A stretch of 64,000 nucleotides of DNA from Desulfobacteraceae bacterium (GTDB lineage: Bacteria > Desulfobacterota > Desulfobacteria > Desulfobacterales > Desulfobacteraceae). The translations under genes and the position numbers were made by a program. This document shows positions 59,017-64,000 of the stretch, in pieces. The notes under the pieces are model-generated. The model saw only the letters and a program-made list of their open reading frames with translations. It did no database searches and had not been told where the DNA came from. Numbering within the stretch: position 1 is the stretch's first letter; each line of letters opens with the position of its first letter. The DNA lies in contig JADGFI010000004.1 of NCBI GenBank assembly GCA_016743945.1, positions 248,001 to 312,000 on the forward strand, read 5' to 3'.

Positions 59017-60975
59017 TTATATGAAAAAAAGTAATAAAATAATGGCCAGTAAAATATACCCGATATACAGATGGATATCCCCATGCTGAATCCATCTCAA
59101 TTTATCAAAGAAAAACAGGACCGGATTAACGATTACCCGGTCCATATAAAGCCCTGCAATATCATTCACCTGACTGCGATAATAGGTTTTTGCAGGAAAT
59201 CTATCCGTGATGTTCGCATGCTCTTCTTCCAAGGGTGCAACCGGATTGAAAAAATCAAGAATAAATGAGGCATAGGAGGAACCGGTATATTGCATTTTTA
59301 CGGTTGGTTGGGTAAAACCGCATCCCCAGGTGCCGGAACTTGTAATGGTTTTTCCCTTGTAAAGGAAGAATCGAATTCCTGTGACCAGCAAAAAAAGAGC
59401 CGCAAAAATTATTGCTGCAAAGGAAATATTTTCTGTGATTTGTAAAATGGGCTCAAACAGGATGGGATCAAATCTAAGCCCCAGGGCCAAGGTGGCTTTA
59501 ATGGGCAACTGAATAATCAGTTGGGGAAATATTCCGATCAGCATACAGGCCCCTGCAAGAACCGACATGGAGACAAGCATGGTGCCCCCTGTTTCATAGG
59601 CATCGTCTGCAGCCTTAGTCCTGGGTTCTCCTTGAAAAACAACGCCGATTACCTTTGTAAAACAAGCCAATGCTAGTCCGCCGATCACTGCCAGGCTTAT
59701 AATGGCGATTATCCCCATAATAAAAGTAGAATTTCCAAGGGCAATCCCTTTGAATCCCCCCATATAGATCAAAAATTCACCGACAAACCCGTTAAAAAGG
59801 GGCAAGCCGGAAATGGCAAGGGAGCCGATAATAACCGCAGTCCCGGTGATTTTCATTTTTTTTAATAATCCACCCAAAGAATCAATGGAACAGGTTCCTG
59901 TTCGATGAAGCACCATTCCAGCCCCCATAAACAGGAGTGATTTGAAAATGGAATGATTGAAAATATGAAGAAATCCGCCGGTAAATCCCAGAACCGCCAT
60001 TGGCATATTCTTGGAGGAGACGCCAATCATTCCAACTCCCAATCCGATTAAAATGATGCCGATATTCTCTACACTGGAATAGGCCAATAATCGTTTGAGA
60101 TCCTTTTGCCCAAGTGCGTATACAACGCCAAGGATGCCTGAAACAGCGCCGGCAACAATAAGAATAGTTCCAAAAATCGGGGTGTGAAAATCCAAGAGCA
60201 TATACATTCTGACAATACCGTAAATACCTGTTTTGATCATCACCCCTGACATCACGGCCGAGATATGACTGGGGGCAGCTGGATGGGCATGGGGTAACCA
60301 GACATGAAAGGGGAAGACGCCGGCTTTTGAGCCGAATCCGATAAAAGAAAAGATAAAAATCAGAATTTTAGCCGTATCCGGAATGGCATCCATTGGTCCA
60401 AACCCAAAGTTTCCTGTGTAACTGTACATCATGCCAAATGCGGCAAAGATGAACATGGCACCGACATGGGAAAATATAAAATAAAGATATCCTGCTTGTC
60501 TATTTTCAGGGGAATGATGGTTGTAGATAACCAGGAAAAAAGAGGACAGGGACATGATTTCCCAGGACAGCATGAAGGTAATGATATTGGATGCGGTGAC
60601 AACCAATGCCATGGCGCTGATGAGAATGCTGAAGAAAAAATAGTTGATCCCGGTTTTGATTGCATTCTTTTCATGACCCATATAATGAAAACTATAAAAT
60701 GAGGCCACAAGGGAAATGGCAAAAATCACCAAAAGAAAAAAAGCCGAAATCCCGTCTATCTGAAAGTCCAGTGAAAAGACATTAAGATATCGATAGGAAG
60801 CAACATAGGTGCCCGACTGGAAAAGTTTTGTCACCGCATCTGTTAAGCCCCAAACACAGCCGGTGCAAACTAAAAATACGGTAATGAATTTTGCAGATTT
60901 AAGGTGTCGTGCTAGAAGGATGGATAGAAAACCACCCGATAGGATTATCAGTATTGATATAAAAAATTGACTCAT
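59017..60975 (-). CDS. hyfB: HyfB/NuoL-like antiporter subunit
   Basis: A 652-residue proton/sodium-translocating subunit, first gene of the operon. Fourteen or more segments include IITFMLSWEIMSLSSFFLVI, the FPFHVWLPHAHPAAPSHISA loop, VMSGVMIKTGIYG with the central Lys, LLAYSSVENIGIILIGLG and a C-terminal region (GSSYASFILDFFNPVAPLEE, then a last segment) typical of HyfB. It should pair with HyfF to drive ion movement from electron flow at the HyfG/I arm. Start: ATG at 60975 after GGGGAGT. Confidence 0.93.
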   Translation of the reverse strand: MSQFFISILIILSGGFLSILLARHLKSAKFITVFLVCTGCVWGLTDAVTKLFQSGTYVASYRYLNVFSLDFQIDGISAFFLLVIFAISLVASFYSFHYMGHEKNAIKTGINYFFFSILISAMALVVTASNIITFMLSWEIMSLSSFFLVIYNHHSPENRQAGYLYFIFSHVGAMFIFAAFGMMYSYTGNFGFGPMDAIPDTAKILIFIFSFIGFGSKAGVFPFHVWLPHAHPAAPSHISAVMSGVMIKTGIYGIVRMYMLLDFHTPIFGTILIVAGAVSGILGVVYALGQKDLKRLLAYSSVENIGIILIGLGVGMIGVSSKNMPMAVLGFTGGFLHIFNHSIFKSLLFMGAGMVLHRTGTCSIDSLGGLLKKMKITGTAVIIGSLAISGLPLFNGFVGEFLIYMGGFKGIALGNSTFIMGIIAIISLAVIGGLALACFTKVIGVVFQGEPRTKAADDAYETGGTMLVSMSVLAGACMLIGIFPQLIIQLPIKATLALGLRFDPILFEPILQITENISFAAIIFAALFLLVTGIRFFLYKGKTITSSGTWGCGFTQPTVKMQYTGSSYASFILDFFNPVAPLEEEHANITDRFPAKTYYRSQVNDIAGLYMDRVIVNPVLFFFDKLRWIQHGDIHLYIGYILLAIILLLFFI

Positions 60976-61197
60976 ATACTCCCCAATCTAATATTTTTCT
61001 ATGAACTGACAGTTTTAAGTATAGTGCAAGCTGTAAACGTAATCCAATTTTAAAAATGAATTATTAAGATATTTCATTTCCCTTGGTTTCACCTTGGGTA
61101 CAAGTGTTTTATAAATATTTTTTGTTTGATGTCTCATCATTGCCTGGCACTGTCGTTCTCTTTTTTTATTCCACCATAAACTTTATTTTAGTCAATT

Positions 61198-61226
61198 CAA
61201 TTAATGTAGAACTGGTTTTTTGTCAA
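61198..61226 (-). promoter_or_regulatory. Sigma-70-like promoter upstream of the Hyf-like operon
   Basis: On the minus strand TTGACA (61226-61221) is followed after 17 bases by TAATTG (61203-61198). It would give a leader of about 215 bases before HyfB. The -10 is imperfect; other AT-rich options exist in the 281-base gap, which holds no gene. Confidence 0.4.
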
Positions 61227-61256
61227 GAGAGGAATAAAAAACTGTGACAATCTGTA

Positions 61257-62606
61257 CTAAAGTTTCAGGAGCAACACCCTTGAGTTTCGTTCAAAATCAT
61301 AACCTTTTTGCCGGGATTCGGGAAGTTTCGATGGGCTGGCCCAGGCAAAACCGAATTCAAAAAACCAGTCGGCCGCCTGTGTGGTAAGTAGAAAAAGGGT
61401 CTTTAATTCTTTTTGTCGGGCGGTTTGGATGAGATATTGCACAACTCCCCGGCCAATACCCTTGGATTTGTAAGTATCATTCACAGCAACGGCACCGATT
61501 TCAGCCCAGCCGTCGCCCAATTCGTAAAGGGCGCCGCATCCGTATATGGCGTGGTCAACCGCATAGAGATAGTAGGCATGGATTTGCTTTTTGATGTCTG
61601 ATGCCCTTCGAAGAACCAAGTTCCCTTTTTTTACATACCCATCCAAAAGGTGGAGGATTTCAGGAATATCATCAAGAGTGGCTTGGCGGATATGGGCGTA
61701 TTGATTGCCGTAGATCAATGTGCCGCCGCCGATGCTTGAGAAAACTTCTTGAAGCAGCCGCCCTTCCTTTCTGCCGTCAATAACATGAACCCGGTTGACC
61801 CCTTTGGGCCGATCGATTACTTCCTTTGAGTGCGCCAGCAGCGCTTGGTTTTCAAAGCTTAGGTGTTCCTTGTTTTTGCCTAGCATGAAATTCACATGGC
61901 CAAGATCCATGTTGGAAAAAATTTCTCCGTTGGGGTGGATCTGACTTCCAGGTGGTATTTCAACCCCTTTGGTGGGAATGGCATCCTGTGCCCGGATAAA
62001 AAATAGCTTTTCAATGGTAAGGTCCAGGCAAATCTGCCGTGCGATCTGGTCTGAATTTAAATTATAGAAATCTCCTGTGGCATTCATTCCGATATTATAA
62101 ACTACCGGAATAAAGTTTTGTGCCAGAAGTTTATGAATAATATCGAATTGAATTTTTTCTACATGGCCTGTGTATTGGTAATCTTGTCCCTCGCATACCC
62201 CCAAGGTTCTTGCCCGGATCCAGTTTCCCGTAATACCGTTGGCATTGCCTGTGGACAAGTGGGAAATGATCGTCTGTGCCACCTCCATGGCTGCCAGTTT
62301 GACATGAGCCATGGCCGAATTTGAGGTAATCCGGACGCCATTGAAAACCTTTGTATGGCAGCGTGCTTTGGCCAGATGTCTTTTAATGGTTGCCCGGGTG
62401 CCGGTCACGATGACCAGATGGATACCCATATCGTGCAATTGAACAATGTCTTTCATGAGCAGCGGGAAAAGGGGATAGTCAATAAGGGTGTCTTCTATTT
62501 TCAGTACAAAGGTTTTACCTTTATACCGGCGTATATAGTCAAAGACCTCTCGTATGGTGTTGACACAAGCCCTGTCAGCATATCGTTGTGGTAATTGTAT
62601 GGTCAT
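61257..62606 (-). CDS. argA: Amino-acid N-acetyltransferase (N-acetylglutamate synthase)
   Basis: A 449-residue enzyme that makes N-acetylglutamate from glutamate and acetyl-CoA, first step of arginine synthesis. It contains an amino-acid-kinase-like fold at about 20-290 (GKTFVLKIEDTLIDYPLFPL, VIVTGTRATIKRHLA, FIPVVYNIGMNATGDFYNLN) and a GNAT domain from about 310 (IRQATLDDIPEILHLLDGYV, IGAVAVNDTYKSKGIGRGVV, LTTQAADWFFEFGF), the ArgA layout. An ATG at 62606 is preferred over a TTG at 62642; neither has a clear ribosome site, so the start is uncertain. It is separated from the upstream CBS gene by about 130 bases. Confidence 0.88.
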   Translation of the reverse strand: MTIQLPQRYADRACVNTIREVFDYIRRYKGKTFVLKIEDTLIDYPLFPLLMKDIVQLHDMGIHLVIVTGTRATIKRHLAKARCHTKVFNGVRITSNSAMAHVKLAAMEVAQTIISHLSTGNANGITGNWIRARTLGVCEGQDYQYTGHVEKIQFDIIHKLLAQNFIPVVYNIGMNATGDFYNLNSDQIARQICLDLTIEKLFFIRAQDAIPTKGVEIPPGSQIHPNGEIFSNMDLGHVNFMLGKNKEHLSFENQALLAHSKEVIDRPKGVNRVHVIDGRKEGRLLQEVFSSIGGGTLIYGNQYAHIRQATLDDIPEILHLLDGYVKKGNLVLRRASDIKKQIHAYYLYAVDHAIYGCGALYELGDGWAEIGAVAVNDTYKSKGIGRGVVQYLIQTARQKELKTLFLLTTQAADWFFEFGFAWASPSKLPESRQKGYDFERNSRVLLLKL

Positions 62607-62734
62607 GTCAGGCAGTTTACTTGTAAATGAAAGAGTGATCAAGGGATATCACGGATAACAATGAATGGGACGCAGATGAATTCAGTCTTAGAATCCTGAA
62701 AATCTGCGTCCCGTTTAAATATCTGTATACTTTT

Positions 62735-63298
62735 TTATTCGGGTATGATGATATCACAAATCAATTTAAACACATCTGACAGTCTGAGAATACCGATGAC
62801 CTTATTGCCCTTTGACACAAGCAAGGATTGGTGGTGGCCGAGAATCAGCTGATGGATGGCCTCGGCAACGCTGGCGGTTTCATCCACATATTCGCCTTCC
62901 CCCAGCGAATACATAATCTCTTTGACCTTAAGCTTTGAGCCGGTTTCCACAAGCTCTTCAAGGCTCTCTTCCCAGAGGCAATATTGTTCCATCATGGAAC
63001 TTAAAAAGTTATTGCTCAGTCCGAATCGGGACAACCCCATTTTGCTCATTTTTTCCGGGTGTCCGATTTTGCAGTATTTGGGTTCAAGGGATCTTAACAC
63101 ATCCAAAGGGCTTATTTTGCCCACAATCTTCATGTTTTTGTCATACACGAGAACAGCCCGGTGTTTATAGTGCTCGGGGTCATTGCGTGTTTGTGTTTCC
63201 CGAAGGGTTTTAATGGCCTTTTCCAGGGTATCTTCTTCATGAACCGTGGCATATTCGGACAAAGGGATCATCAATTCCTTAACAAGTTTTGTTTTCAT
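62735..63298 (-). CDS. CBS-domain protein linked to the SLC13-type transporter
   Basis: A 187-residue protein with two CBS motifs: VKELMIPLSEYATVHEEDTL, AVLVYDKNMKIVGKISPLDV, VKEIMYSLGEGEYVDETASV and SLLVSKGNKVIGILRLSDVF. A helical insert of about 40 residues lies between them. It should sense adenine nucleotides. It starts 23 bases after the transporter gene, so transporter and CBS protein form an operon in which the CBS protein may gate uptake, like the DUF1538/CBS layout elsewhere in this window. Confidence 0.9.
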   Translation of the reverse strand: MKTKLVKELMIPLSEYATVHEEDTLEKAIKTLRETQTRNDPEHYKHRAVLVYDKNMKIVGKISPLDVLRSLEPKYCKIGHPEKMSKMGLSRFGLSNNFLSSMMEQYCLWEESLEELVETGSKLKVKEIMYSLGEGEYVDETASVAEAIHQLILGHHQSLLVSKGNKVIGILRLSDVFKLICDIIIPE

Positions 63299-63321
63299 AT
63301 CCTATATCTTCCTAAATTGGT

Positions 63322-64000
63322 TTATTTTAACAATATGGGCATTCCCATGAGGGGCCAGATAACAGCGACTGCAATGGCAACAACAATCATAAGAATAATA
63401 CTGGCCGGGATACCATAGATGAAAAATTCTCCGGTGGTAAATTGTTTTGAATTATAGGCAATGGCATTGGGCGCTGCGCCCACCAGGAGCAAAAAGGGCA
63501 TGCCCGCCGTTACCAGGGCTGCAAACAAAATCACTTCGGGAGCAACATTCAGATAGGGGGCAACCACCAGGGCCACGGGCAAGGAGATGGCAATGGCGGC
63601 CACATTCATAATAAAGTTGGTCATCATCATGATGAAAAAGGCAATGCTCATGACAAAAACAAACCAGTGGGAATCCTTGAATATGGTCAGCCAGTTTATG
63701 GCCAGCCATTCTGCAGCCCCTGTTTCCCAGAGGCAGAACCCAATGCTCATGGCACCGCCGAAAAGCAGCATGATATTCCATGGTACTGTTTCAAGGTCTT
63801 TGATATCCAGCAGGCGGAAGACAAAAAACAGGATGGTGGAAACCAGAATGATGGCATTCTTGTCCAGAACGTTCAAGGCCGGAATAAATTGTTTTACCGA
63901 CATGACAAAGATGCAGGAAAAAATAATGATGGCGGCAAGAATTTCATTTTTGGTTATTTTTCCCATCCCCTTGCTCAGTTTTTTTGCTTTTTCCCGAAGC
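63322..64000 (-). CDS. SLC13/DASS-type anion transporter, 5' end outside the window
   Basis: The C-terminal 225 residues of a membrane transporter; the frame is open to the window edge and reads LREKAKKLSKGMGKITKNEI before the first segments shown. Signatures: PWNIMLLFGGAMSIGFCLWE, MMMTNFIMNVAAIAISLPVA, AGMPFLLLVGAAPNAIAYNS and a last segment to PLMGMPILLK. The GAAPNAIAY loop matches the SLC13 family and resembles GCPPNAIAY in the DASS protein at 39515. The ATG at 63966 is internal. Substrate not known. Confidence 0.88.
   Translation of the reverse strand, partial: LREKAKKLSKGMGKITKNEILAAIIIFSCIFVMSVKQFIPALNVLDKNAIILVSTILFFVFRLLDIKDLETVPWNIMLLFGGAMSIGFCLWETGAAEWLAINWLTIFKDSHWFVFVMSIAFFIMMMTNFIMNVAAIAISLPVALVVAPYLNVAPEVILFAALVTAGMPFLLLVGAAPNAIAYNSKQFTTGEFFIYGIPASIILMIVVAIAVAVIWPLMGMPILLK

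Noticed and set aside
1-64000. CRISPR arrays, insertion sequences, tRNA or rRNA genes
   Set aside because: I saw no repeat-spacer pattern, transposase frame or RNA-gene signature by eye; a covariance-model scan was not possible here.

Overview
The window looks like chromosome of a strictly anaerobic, acetyl-CoA-pathway deltaproteobacterium of the Desulfobacteraceae type (a Desulfobacula, Desulfobacter or Desulfobacterium relative). The reasons are a methylene-tetrahydrofolate reductase operon fused to heterodisulfide-reductase genes, in-frame UGA (selenocysteine) codons in redox proteins, many sigma-54 activators and PAS/Cache histidine kinases, and moderate G+C. The genus is inference; no rRNA gene is present.

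Layout. (1) 1-1767: 3' part of dnaK. (2) 1844-11387, minus strand: one long operon read in the order HTH-receiver regulator, divergent metF, hdrCB-like, very large hdrA with an inserted GltD-like module, mvhD, metV, metF. mvhD and hdrCB each contain an in-frame UGA followed by a hairpin sharing the apical core CCUGG(C/A)AGG, so both are probably selenoproteins and are easily truncated or split by gene callers. (3) 11654-13474: PAS histidine kinase. (4) 13475-16231: a decayed gene end, a near-perfect sigma-54 promoter, a CBS/ACT protein, two universal stress proteins and a broken third one. (5) 16295-22083: ADP-forming acyl-CoA synthetase fused to a GNAT acetyltransferase, a possible tiny membrane protein and a 1008-residue membrane protein with a PHP-like patch. 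(6) 22428-45755: a signalling and transport island on the plus strand. It holds a PstS-like binding protein, six histidine kinases with intact H-boxes (one of them a receiver-kinase fusion), a related Cache protein without the phospho-accepting His, four stand-alone receivers, two sigma-54 activators, a GNAT-histone-deacetylase-like fusion, and TSUP, NCX-like and DASS transporters. (7) 46203-52173: K+ channel with TrkA-type domain, two DUF1538 membrane proteins, a P-II-like protein, a CBS protein and a pseudo-receiver-FapA protein. (8) 52256-60975, minus strand: a Hyf/complex-I-like membrane complex whose large subunit lacks the NiFe cysteine ligands, followed by a left-handed beta-helix protein. 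(9) 61257-64000, minus strand: N-acetylglutamate synthase, a CBS protein and the 3' part of an SLC13-type transporter.

How they may work together. The Met/Hdr/Mvh operon would move electrons between methylene-THF/methyl-THF, ferredoxin and probably NAD(P)H. The Hyf-like complex could couple a soluble electron carrier to ion pumping. The acyl-CoA synthetase-GNAT and the GNAT-deacetylase-like fusion suggest acetyl-CoA-linked protein acylation control. The kinase island appears to adjust anion and cation transport. These links are inference from family membership and gene order.
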